The notes below the pieces were generated by a model. That model saw nothing but the letters and a program-made list of their open reading frames with translations, was not told where the DNA came from and made no database searches. A stretch of DNA of 19,617 bases from an uncultured Bacilli bacterium. Its GTDB lineage: Bacteria > Bacillota_I > Bacilli_A > RF39 > UBA660. The stretch is from contig CAKOMI010000024.1 of the NCBI GenBank assembly GCA_934096605.1, forward strand, positions 1 through 19,617, written 5' to 3'. Shown one piece after another: positions 14,046-19,617 of the stretch. The position numbers and the translations under genes were made by a program. How positions within the stretch are numbered: position 1 is the stretch's first letter; every line of letters begins with the position of its first letter.

Positions 14046-14918
14046 ATGAAAAAGTTTGATTTTAAGTCTTTTGATGGCTTTATACTTAAGGCTAGTAAAT
14101 TTCTAGTTAATGACCCACTTGGTAATATTTTAATTATCCATGGCGCTAAAGAACATAAAGAAAGATATTATACGTTTGCTAAGTATTTAAATAATGAAGG
14201 TTATAACGTGTTTTTGGTAGATAATCGTGGCCATGGGTCATCTTTAAGTGATGATTATCCATTGGGTTACCTAAATAATTATGAAAAAGTCATTCTAGAT
14301 ATTCATTCATTAGTTATAGATATTAAAAAGAATTATAGTGATATACCTATTTATTTATTTGGCCATTCACTTGGTTCTATGTTTGCGCGTATTTATTTAG
14401 AAAAGTTTGATAATGAGATTAATAAACTTGTTTTAAGTGGAACTGTTAATTATAATCCACTAGGAATAATTGGTATTTGGACAGGTAACATTTTAAAGTT
14501 ATTTAAAGGAAGTTTTGGTTATAGTAAAATACTTGAAAAAATGGCTAGATTTACAAGTGATGAATGGGTTGTTAAAAATAAAGAGGTCTTAGAAATATAC
14601 CGAGCAGATACTTTATGTAATTATAAATATCCAATTGATAGTATGTTAATGATTTTTAAAATTAATAGAGAACTTAATAAAAAAAGACATTTTAAATGTC
14701 AAAATAAAGATTTACCAATATTACTTGTATCTGGTGAAGAAGACCCAATTACTGGTGGTAATAAAGGCCTTAAACACACGATCAAAACGCTTAAGCAAAT
14801 TGGTTATCATGATATTTTAAATTTAGTCTATAAAGATATGGCTCATGAGGTATTAAACGAAAAAAATAATGAATATGTCATGAATGATATAGTTACATTT
14901 TTAAAGTATCATAGTTAA
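14046..14918 (+). CDS. Alpha/beta hydrolase (S33/monoglyceride-lipase type)
   Basis: A 290-residue cytoplasmic hydrolase with a complete catalytic triad: Ser108 in the nucleophile elbow GHSLGS, Asp233 in SGEEDPITGG, and His267 in DMAHEVLNE. The oxyanion segment HGAKEHKERY (32-41) and the strand end DNRGHGSS (59-66) are typical of the serine aminopeptidase S33 / Hydrolase_4 (lysophospholipase, monoacylglycerol lipase) group. A helical lid region of about 90 residues precedes the Asp. The substrate is probably a lipid ester but cannot be fixed from sequence. Single-gene unit: TTGGAGG 5 bases before the ATG, and a terminator that overlaps the stop codon. Confidence 0.92.
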   Translation: MKKFDFKSFDGFILKASKFLVNDPLGNILIIHGAKEHKERYYTFAKYLNNEGYNVFLVDNRGHGSSLSDDYPLGYLNNYEKVILDIHSLVIDIKKNYSDIPIYLFGHSLGSMFARIYLEKFDNEINKLVLSGTVNYNPLGIIGIWTGNILKLFKGSFGYSKILEKMARFTSDEWVVKNKEVLEIYRADTLCNYKYPIDSMLMIFKINRELNKKRHFKCQNKDLPILLVSGEEDPITGGNKGLKHTIKTLKQIGYHDILNLVYKDMAHEVLNEKNNEYVMNDIVTFLKYHS

Positions 14919-14945
14919 GAGGAAACATTTAGTTTTCTTTTTTAT
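14917..14945 (+). terminator. Terminator of the hydrolase gene
   Basis: AAGAGGAAAC, loop ATTTA, GTTTTCTTTT, then TTTA-rich sequence: a 10-base-pair stem with two G-U pairs starting at the last bases of the stop codon. Confidence 0.65.
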
Positions 14946-15084
14946 TTTAGTAAATCTGCTAAATATAAACAATTTCAAAGTATTTTCATACTTCTATAAC
15001 TATTATGTTAACTACATAATTATTTATTATTTACTAATTTTATTGTCTTTTTTATTATATTTAACATAAAATAGTAATATATAT

Positions 15085-15114
15085 TTGACAACACATAGTT
15101 AATTATAGTAAAAT
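15085..15114 (+). promoter_or_regulatory. Promoter of tRNA-Cys
   Basis: Consensus TTGACA (15085-15090), 18-base spacer, TAAAAT (15109-15114), ending 10 bases before the tRNA. Between the hydrolase terminator and here (14946-15084) I see only AT-rich DNA. Confidence 0.65.
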
Positions 15115-15124
15115 CTAATTACTT

Positions 15125-15199
15125 GGAGCCGTAGCCAAGTGGCTAAGGCGTAGGTCTGCAACACCTTGATCACCAGTTCGAATCTGGTCGGCTCCTCCA
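15125..15199 (+). tRNA. trnC: tRNA-Cys (anticodon GCA)
   Basis: A 75-base cloverleaf. The acceptor stem GGAGCCG/CGGCTCC pairs perfectly (15125-15131 with 15189-15195), the anticodon GCA is at 15158-15160, the T arm contains GTTCGAATC, position 73 is U as required for cysteinyl-tRNA synthetase recognition, and CCA is encoded (15197-15199). It is a single-gene unit with promoter and terminator. tRNA 3' ends are frequent integration sites, and the DNA directly behind this one looks like an insertion. Confidence 0.97.
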
Positions 15200-15211
15200 G
15201 ATTGATATTTA
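15199..15211 (+). repeat. 13-bp direct repeat, copy 1 (tRNA end)
   Basis: AGATTGATATTTA begins at the last base of the tRNA CCA. An identical copy lies at 16640-16652, just behind the AlbA_2 gene. The pair brackets 1.43 kb, as attachment-site repeats would, but no integrase gene is present. Confidence 0.4.
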
Positions 15212-15236
15212 ATCGAACTTTTTAGTTCGATTTTTT
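15211..15236 (+). terminator. Terminator of tRNA-Cys
   Basis: AATCGAACT, loop TTTT, AGTTCGATT, then T-rich: a perfect nine-base-pair stem 12 bases behind the tRNA. Confidence 0.85.
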
Positions 15237-15253
15237 AATACAACAAATAGTGT

Positions 15254-15286
15254 TGGTCGAAAAGTGGTCGAAAAGTGGTCGAATTA
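15254..15286 (+). repeat. Three 11-bp iterons TGGTCGAAAAG
   Basis: TGGTCGA occurs at 15254-15260, 15265-15271 and 15276-15282, exactly 11 bases apart (about one helical turn); the first two units are identical and the third diverges at its end. They lie directly upstream of the -35 box of the AlbA_2 gene, so they could place three protein subunits on one DNA face. TGGTCG also occurs in the tRNA T-stem (15185-15190). Confidence 0.65.
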
Positions 15287-15287
15287 A

Positions 15288-15316
15288 TTGATAATATTTT
15301 TATTTTTGTATATAAT
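15288..15316 (+). promoter_or_regulatory. Promoter of the AlbA_2 gene
   Basis: TTGATA (15288-15293), 17-base spacer, perfect TATAAT (15311-15316), only 17 bases before the ATG at 15334. The iterons end 5 bases in front of the -35 box. Confidence 0.7.
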
Positions 15317-15333
15317 ATTATTAGGTGATAAAA

Positions 15334-16635
15334 ATGTACATAGAAGATCAAAATACTGAATTAAAAGTTGAATTAACTAAAGATATAAAAAAAGAAATTG
15401 TTGCGTTTGCCAATACTAATAATGGAACTGTTTATATTGGCATTGATGACGGCGGAAATGTTATTGGCTTAAAAGACGCTAATAAAGATTTAGAAGCATT
15501 AAGCGGAATGATACGTGAAGGTATTAAATCAGATTTAACACTCTATACTAAAATATATATAGAAAGAATTGAAGGCAAAGATATAATTATAGTTAAAATT
15601 AGTGAGGCACCAAATAAACCATATTATTTATCTGATAAAGGTTTAAAATCGGCAGGTGTTTATTTAAGACACGGAAACGCATCAGTACAAGCAAGTGAAG
15701 AAGTTATAAAAAAGATGCTAATAGAAAGTAATAGCAATTCTTTTGAAAATAATGTTTCAAGTGTTCAAGATTTACACTTTGAATATTTGAAAAATATTTT
15801 TAAAAACCACAACATAGAAATTAATGATAATAAATTTAAAGCCTTAAATATTGTTAATTTAAATAATAAATATACTAATTTAGGGTTACTTTTATCAGAT
15901 GAATGTCCTTATTCAATAAAATGTGCTATTTTTAACGGAAATAGTAAATTAGAATTTAAAGATAGAAAGGAATTTACTGGTTCAGTACTAAAGCAAGTAA
16001 ATGATACATTTGAATATTTAGATTTATATAACAAAACTAAAGGAAAAATTATAGGTTTAGAGAGAATTGATACAAGAGATTATCCAGAATATGCAATTAG
16101 AGAATCTTTATTAAATGCTGTTATACATCGTGATTATCATTTTACGGGTAGTATATTAATATCATTATTTGATGACCATTTTGAAATTACATCTTTAGGT
16201 GGGTTAATCAGGGGACTTAATATAGAAGATTTATACAATGGTGTTTCCGAATCAAGAAATCCTAATTTAGCAAATATATTTTATAGATTAAAATACGTAG
16301 AAAGTTTCGGAACTGGTATTGGAAGAATCTTTGAATCATATAAAGGCTTTGATAAGCCACCTTTAATATTGGATACCGAAAATGTATTCAAAGTAACTTT
16401 ATATAATGTCAATTATGTTAAAAATGATAACGTCAAAAATCTGCCAACTAATTTAACACAAGAAGAACAAATTATTGAATATTTAAAGAAAAATAATAAA
16501 ATAAATAGAATAATAGTAGAATCATTGCTTGATATATCTAAAACTAGAGCTATTGATATTTTAAACAATATGATAAGCAATAATACTTTAATCCAATCAG
16601 GCTCTGGTAAAAATACTTATTATAAGTTAAAATAA
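15334..16635 (+). CDS. AlbA_2 / HATPase_c_4 / winged-helix regulator-like protein
   Basis: A 433-residue protein often labelled 'putative DNA-binding' or 'RecG-like', though it has no helicase motifs. Residues 5-125 are the Schlafen-like AlbA_2 domain (NTELKVELTKDIKKEIVAFA, then NTNNGTVYIGIDDGGNVIGL). Residues 240-350 are a GHKL-type ATPase of the HATPase_c_4 kind with an N-box-like E257-SLL-NAVIHRDY and a G-box FGTGIGR (325-331). Residues 375-433 form a winged helix-turn-helix. Such proteins are seen as stand-alone regulators, often on mobile or defence islands. ATG 15334 is chosen with AGGTGA 5 bases upstream; an in-frame GTG at 15325 overlaps that site. The iterons upstream would suit autoregulation (inference). 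Confidence 0.9.
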   Translation: MYIEDQNTELKVELTKDIKKEIVAFANTNNGTVYIGIDDGGNVIGLKDANKDLEALSGMIREGIKSDLTLYTKIYIERIEGKDIIIVKISEAPNKPYYLSDKGLKSAGVYLRHGNASVQASEEVIKKMLIESNSNSFENNVSSVQDLHFEYLKNIFKNHNIEINDNKFKALNIVNLNNKYTNLGLLLSDECPYSIKCAIFNGNSKLEFKDRKEFTGSVLKQVNDTFEYLDLYNKTKGKIIGLERIDTRDYPEYAIRESLLNAVIHRDYHFTGSILISLFDDHFEITSLGGLIRGLNIEDLYNGVSESRNPNLANIFYRLKYVESFGTGIGRIFESYKGFDKPPLILDTENVFKVTLYNVNYVKNDNVKNLPTNLTQEEQIIEYLKKNNKINRIIVESLLDISKTRAIDILNNMISNNTLIQSGSGKNTYYKLK

Positions 16636-16639
16636 TATT

Positions 16640-16652
16640 AGATTGATATTTA
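16640..16652 (+). repeat. 13-bp direct repeat, copy 2
   Basis: AGATTGATATTTA, identical to 15199-15211 at the tRNA-Cys 3' end; it starts 5 bases after the AlbA_2 stop codon. Confidence 0.4.
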
Positions 16653-16747
16653 TATATCATTTCGTGTATTGTAAAAAAGTTGTAGATACCTACGACACTC
16701 GCCCCAATTAAAAATTATTCGAACTACTTAGTTTTACCTTGATATAG

Positions 16748-16772
16748 AATCAATCGAAAGATTGATTTTTTT
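16748..16772 (+). terminator. Terminator behind the AlbA_2 gene
   Basis: AATCAATC, GAAA tetraloop, GATTGATT, then five or more T: a perfect eight-base-pair stem closed by a stable GNRA loop. Confidence 0.88.
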
Positions 16773-16855
16773 GTATCTTACAAAGAAATGATAAATTAAT
16801 ATCTTAAAAAATGAAGTATCATTATTACTCCATTAATTTAAATAAAATCACACTA

Positions 16856-17158
16856 CTAGTTGTAAGGGTCATATTCTTTAATTTCTAGTATATCGCTTAT
16901 TAAAATTTTTTCTTTATCAAGACTTAATAAAGCATCATTTGTTCTACCCACTAAAGGTATAACTTTACTACCATTTTTAGTTGTTACTAAAACATCTTTT
17001 TTATATACAAAATTCCTACTATGAAAGATATCATTAATTTTTTGTAAGATACTTTTGGTGTTTGGACTTTCTTCAGCTAGTTTACTGTAAAATAATTGTT
17101 TATTGTTTTGTAAATTTTTGTCAATTGGACTTACATATACTTTAGGTAATTTTTTCAT
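16856..17158 (-). CDS. Small conserved-looking protein, 100 aa, unknown
   Basis: I do not recognise the family. The first half is polar and Lys/Asn-rich (probably disordered or helical); the second half (about residues 50-95) alternates hydrophobic residues in the manner of a small five-stranded barrel: VLVTTKNGSKVIPLVGRTNDA, then KILISDILEIKEY. This is loosely reminiscent of YolD-like or Sm/SH3-like folds, which bind nucleic acid or partners, but the match is only textural. It is cytoplasmic. The start is firm: AGAAGGAGGGTG just before the ATG. It is divergent from the SEDS gene, sharing a 61-base intergenic region that must contain both promoters. Confidence 0.7.
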   Translation of the reverse strand: MKKLPKVYVSPIDKNLQNNKQLFYSKLAEESPNTKSILQKINDIFHSRNFVYKKDVLVTTKNGSKVIPLVGRTNDALLSLDKEKILISDILEIKEYDPYN

Positions 17159-17219
17159 ATATTCACCCTCCTTCTATATTTTATGATTAAAACGATAAAA
17201 TTTGAAACATAATAAAAAT

Positions 17220-18308
17220 ATGAAGAAAATTAATCTAATAAGACATATTCTATTTTTTATATTTATGATAATACTTTGTGGTATAAGTCTTGCCCTTATG
17301 TATCACGCAAGTTTTATTAGCCCTGTTTATAATGGACACTTTAATCATCAATGTCTTTGGTTTATAATTGGTTTTTTGATAATTATTATAACCCATTTCA
17401 TAGATACTGATTTATTTTTTAAATATAGTTTTTGGCTTTATATCATAAATTTACTACTTCTAGTTTTAGTTTTAATAATGGGTGTTAATGTAAATGGTTC
17501 TAAGGCTTGGCTTAATTTAAAATTTTTTAGTTTTCAACCTAGTGAAATGATGAAATTTAGTATGGCTTTATATGTTAGTCATTTAGTTGTTAAAATGAGA
17601 ACTAGTAATTTAAAAGAAGAATTGTTGTTAATAGGCAAAGTGTTAGTTATATTTTTATTACCATCTATACTAGTCTTTTTAGAACCAGATACGGGTGCCT
17701 TAATATTTTATGCTTTAATTTGTTTGGTTTGTTTATATTCTTCTAGTATTCATAAATGGTGGTTTGTATTATTAGCGTTTATCTTTATAAGTGGCATTTC
17801 TTTATTTTTCTATGCTTATTTTTATCAAAAAGATTTGTTAATTTCTTTAATTGGGACGACTTTCTTTTACCGAGTGGAAAGATTATTTAATTTTAGAAGT
17901 GGTATGCAAATTGAAAATGCACTGATTGCGTTAGGCTCGGCGCCTCTTTATAGGCTTTCTTTAACGAGTGTGGGTATTTATATACCAGAAAGTCCAACTG
18001 ACTTTGCTTTTGCTCTTACTAGTAATGTTTTTGGTATTATGGGTAACGTTGTTATTTTAATTTGTTTTCTTTTTATGGATTCATATTTAATTAGTTATAA
18101 TAAGATGCTTAAAGATAGGGAAAAGAAAGTATTTGCAAGAGCTTTTCTAGGAATATTTTTAATGAGTCAAATTATTAACATAAGTATGAATTTAGGTCTT
18201 ATGCCTATTATTGGTATACCACTACATTTTATTAGTTATGGTGGTTCATCTACTATTACTCTATTTTTATTTATGGGTATTATTTTTAGCAAGAAAAAGG
18301 CTCAATAA
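17220..18308 (+). CDS. SEDS-family peptidoglycan polymerase (FtsW/RodA/SpoVE)
   Basis: A 362-residue, about ten-helix SEDS protein, which polymerises lipid II into glycan strands with a class B PBP partner. Recognisable in order are GSKAWLNLKFFSFQPSEMMK (93-112), EPDTGA (155-160; family QPDxGT), SPTDFAFA (258-265) with Asp261 matching the essential Asp of RodA, and the end MNLGLMPIIGIPLHFISYGGSS (323-344). The usual GEExG after TDF is replaced by SNVFG. Whether it serves division or elongation cannot be told; no PBP or shape gene is nearby. ATG 17220 is preferred on protein grounds, although its ribosome site is weak; a TTG at 17202 would add six residues. Confidence 0.9.
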   Translation: MKKINLIRHILFFIFMIILCGISLALMYHASFISPVYNGHFNHQCLWFIIGFLIIIITHFIDTDLFFKYSFWLYIINLLLLVLVLIMGVNVNGSKAWLNLKFFSFQPSEMMKFSMALYVSHLVVKMRTSNLKEELLLIGKVLVIFLLPSILVFLEPDTGALIFYALICLVCLYSSSIHKWWFVLLAFIFISGISLFFYAYFYQKDLLISLIGTTFFYRVERLFNFRSGMQIENALIALGSAPLYRLSLTSVGIYIPESPTDFAFALTSNVFGIMGNVVILICFLFMDSYLISYNKMLKDREKKVFARAFLGIFLMSQIINISMNLGLMPIIGIPLHFISYGGSSTITLFLFMGIIFSKKKAQ

Positions 18309-18493
18309 AGTTTTGCTTGTTGTAATTCGTCTTATAACATACGTAATTAGCAGTTTTTTGATAGAATTTTGTTAGTCATTTTTAGCCATTTTTTACTGAT
18401 ATTAAAATTTTTGTAATAAATTAAGAAGTTTATTTATCATTTTTACTATTGAAGTAACTATGCTTCTTGTTGAGCCACTATTTATTACAAGAT

Positions 18494-18517
18494 AAAAAGA
18501 GATGAAATTTCATCTCT
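18494..18517 (-). terminator. Terminator behind the TSP1-like gene
   Basis: A perfect 20-base palindrome (18498-18517, arms AGAGATGAAA/TTTCATCTCT) followed on the minus strand by TTTT. It lies 55 bases behind the stop of the TSP1-like gene and faces the converging SEDS gene. Between 18309 and 18493 I see no gene. Confidence 0.8.
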
Positions 18518-18571
18518 CTCTTCACCCTAAATTTTATTGAACTTATTATTTTAGCACTCTTTGTTAATCTC

Positions 18572-19617
18572 CTAATAATTATTTTGGAGTTGCCACTGAG
18601 AAATATTTGGATTGTTTGATAAGACAACTTTGTAAATTCTTGCCCAGGCGTTTTTAGGAGAAGAATCTGCATAGGCATAAAGTTCAATAGAAGCATTGCT
18701 AACGTTTTGTGGAATACCAACTCGAACCATAATTGTGTCTGAACCATTGCTACCTCTTGAGATAATTGGGTCACTGTAAGCTAGGTTATTATCATGTTGT
18801 TCTTTACCTCTTACAAGTCTTACAGAAGAGGAAGCACCTCGTACATTGACAATTAAATATAAGTATTGGTAGTTTCCGGTGTTAAATTCCCTTGAAAAGG
18901 CATAGACGTGGGCACCATATCCTTTATATTTTTTACCACCACATCTATTTTCATATTGAGCTTTAACGCCTAAATATTCACTTGTAAGATCCATACAGCC
19001 TTGGTTTTTACCATTACTCCAACTTCTATAAACATGTCTTTTTTTCCATTGGTCCCAATTATCACCAGCTGAACTACCTAGTTCATTAATACCTTTGCTA
19101 GGACTATAAAGAATCTTTTCGCATCCTTGGGTATTACATGAGGAACCACCAGAACTTTGGTCTTTATTAGAACACCTTTGACCATTGTAATTTGAGTAAG
19201 CTAATCTATTTTTGGTGCCACCGCCACATGAAGCTGAACAACTAGAACCATCAACATATCTAACACTGCTACAGCAATCCATTGTATTACATTTTGAACC
19301 GCCAGAGCTTTGATCTTTACTTGAGCATCTTTGGTTATTATAACTAGAATATGCTAGTCTGTTTTTGGTGCCACCGCCACATTTGGCTGTACAATTTGCA
19401 CCATCTTTATAGTAAATGCTACTACAGCAATCCATTGTATTACATTTTTGAGTGTCATTGCCAGTTGAACAAGTTTTATCCGTGTAATTATCTTTATAAG
19501 CATAAGCTCTTGTTTGAGTTCCACCACCGCATTTTACTGAACAGCCACTCCAACCAGCTGTGTAACCTTTAGTTGTTTTAGAACATTCTCTATAAACGGT
19601 GTAAGTTACAGTTTTAT
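18572..19617 (-). CDS. Secreted protein with thrombospondin type-1-like repeats (5' missing)
   Basis: The frame is open to the right edge, so the start lies outside the window; 348 codons are visible. The visible N-terminal part holds three modules with the TSP1 pattern: (W)SxCSxxCGGGTxxR, then a Cys about 14 residues on, then C-NTxx-C. The first has the Trp (AGWSGCSVKCGGGT); the next two lack it but have YxDGxxCSAxCGGGT. Spacing is 50-51 residues with 6-7 Cys each, suggesting disulfides and an exported location. From about codon 165 a Cys-poor, Tyr/Asn/Ser-rich beta-type domain of about 180 residues follows (YLYLIVNVRGASSSVRLV, TIMVRVGIP, ARIYKVVLS), resembling a carbohydrate-binding jelly-roll in texture. 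Likely an adhesin or matrix protein; a signal peptide or anchor cannot be checked. Confidence 0.85.
   Translation of the reverse strand, partial: KTVTYTVYRECSKTTKGYTAGWSGCSVKCGGGTQTRAYAYKDNYTDKTCSTGNDTQKCNTMDCCSSIYYKDGANCTAKCGGGTKNRLAYSSYNNQRCSSKDQSSGGSKCNTMDCCSSVRYVDGSSCSASCGGGTKNRLAYSNYNGQRCSNKDQSSGGSSCNTQGCEKILYSPSKGINELGSSAGDNWDQWKKRHVYRSWSNGKNQGCMDLTSEYLGVKAQYENRCGGKKYKGYGAHVYAFSREFNTGNYQYLYLIVNVRGASSSVRLVRGKEQHDNNLAYSDPIISRGSNGSDTIMVRVGIPQNVSNASIELYAYADSSPKNAWARIYKVVLSNNPNISQWQLQNNY
19121..19617 (-). repeat. Tandem ~153-bp repeats coding TSP1-like modules
   Basis: The second and third modules are very alike in DNA as well as protein (for example the shared block around CGGGT and the CAATCCATTGTATTACATTT block at about 19278 and 19429), with the first module more distant. 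This suggests recent duplication, and copy number may vary between strains. Confidence 0.75.

Larger units (their letters stand above)
16636..16855. other. Intergenic region with hairpins and partial tRNA-flank copy
   Basis: It holds the second 13-bp repeat (16640-16652), a hairpin GTTGTAG-ATAC-CTACGAC (16679-16696) beside an unusually GC-rich patch, a 15-base stretch 16719-16733 matching the tRNA terminator arm 15213-15227 at 13 of 15 bases, and a terminator. After 16773 only AT-rich DNA is seen. Confidence 0.5.

Noticed and set aside
15334..16635. RecG helicase
   Set aside because: Such proteins are often labelled RecG-like, but no Walker A helicase motif or DEAD/DExH box is present; the domains are AlbA_2, a GHKL-type ATPase and a winged helix.
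18478..18774. 98-codon minus-strand frame overlapping the TSP1-like gene
   Set aside because: It lies out of frame within the end of the TSP1-like gene, has no ribosome site, and runs through the terminator palindrome.

Overview
The window is strongly AT-rich, tightly packed, and uses good Shine-Dalgarno sites (GGAGG, AGGTGA, GGGAG). It encodes a YebC-family regulator, a SEDS cell-wall polymerase, TasA-type secreted proteins and a HAAS/DUF1700 membrane protein. This points to a low-GC Bacillota chromosome, probably an uncultured Bacilli or Erysipelotrichia-like (RF39-like) host-associated lineage; that placement is inference. The standard code fits: Trp is TGG in every gene, and none of the 17 visible stops of intact genes is TGA (11 TAA, 6 TAG).

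Layout. 1-1992 (minus strand): the start of a membrane-anchored protein, a GyrI-like small-molecule-binding protein with a repeat-decorated promoter, and a NapH/CcoG-like membrane ferredoxin. 2000-3065: a decayed zone with an IS200/IS605 copy whose tnpA carries an in-frame stop, and a headless gene fragment ending in a terminator. 3066-7855 (minus): an orphan 226-aa protein, a calcineurin-like phosphoesterase, and an apparent operon of HAAS/DUF1700 membrane protein, ZIP metal transporter and YebC-family protein.

7963-12966 (minus) is the most interesting part. It is a closed four-gene transcription unit with its own promoter and terminator: a helical protein of unknown family, a membrane-anchored McrB-like AAA+ ATPase, a DUF2357 (McrC N-domain-like) protein without a visible nuclease, and a single-pass protein whose outside part is a stack of Ca-binding DxDxDG loops followed by a beta-rich domain. 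It has the motor and adaptor of an McrBC machine, but wired to the membrane and cell surface instead of to a nuclease. A TasA/camelysin-like secreted protein lies directly upstream in its own unit.

14046-16772 (plus): an alpha/beta hydrolase, tRNA-Cys(GCA), and an AlbA_2/HATPase regulator-like gene. The segment behind the tRNA is bracketed by a 13-bp direct repeat and has three TGGTCGA iterons in front of the gene, possibly a small tRNA-linked insertion. 16856-19617: a 100-aa protein, a FtsW/RodA-type SEDS protein, and a 5'-truncated secreted protein with thrombospondin type-1-like Cys-rich repeats.

Membrane and cell-surface functions dominate the window. Promoter calls in such AT-rich DNA can arise by chance and are scored accordingly.
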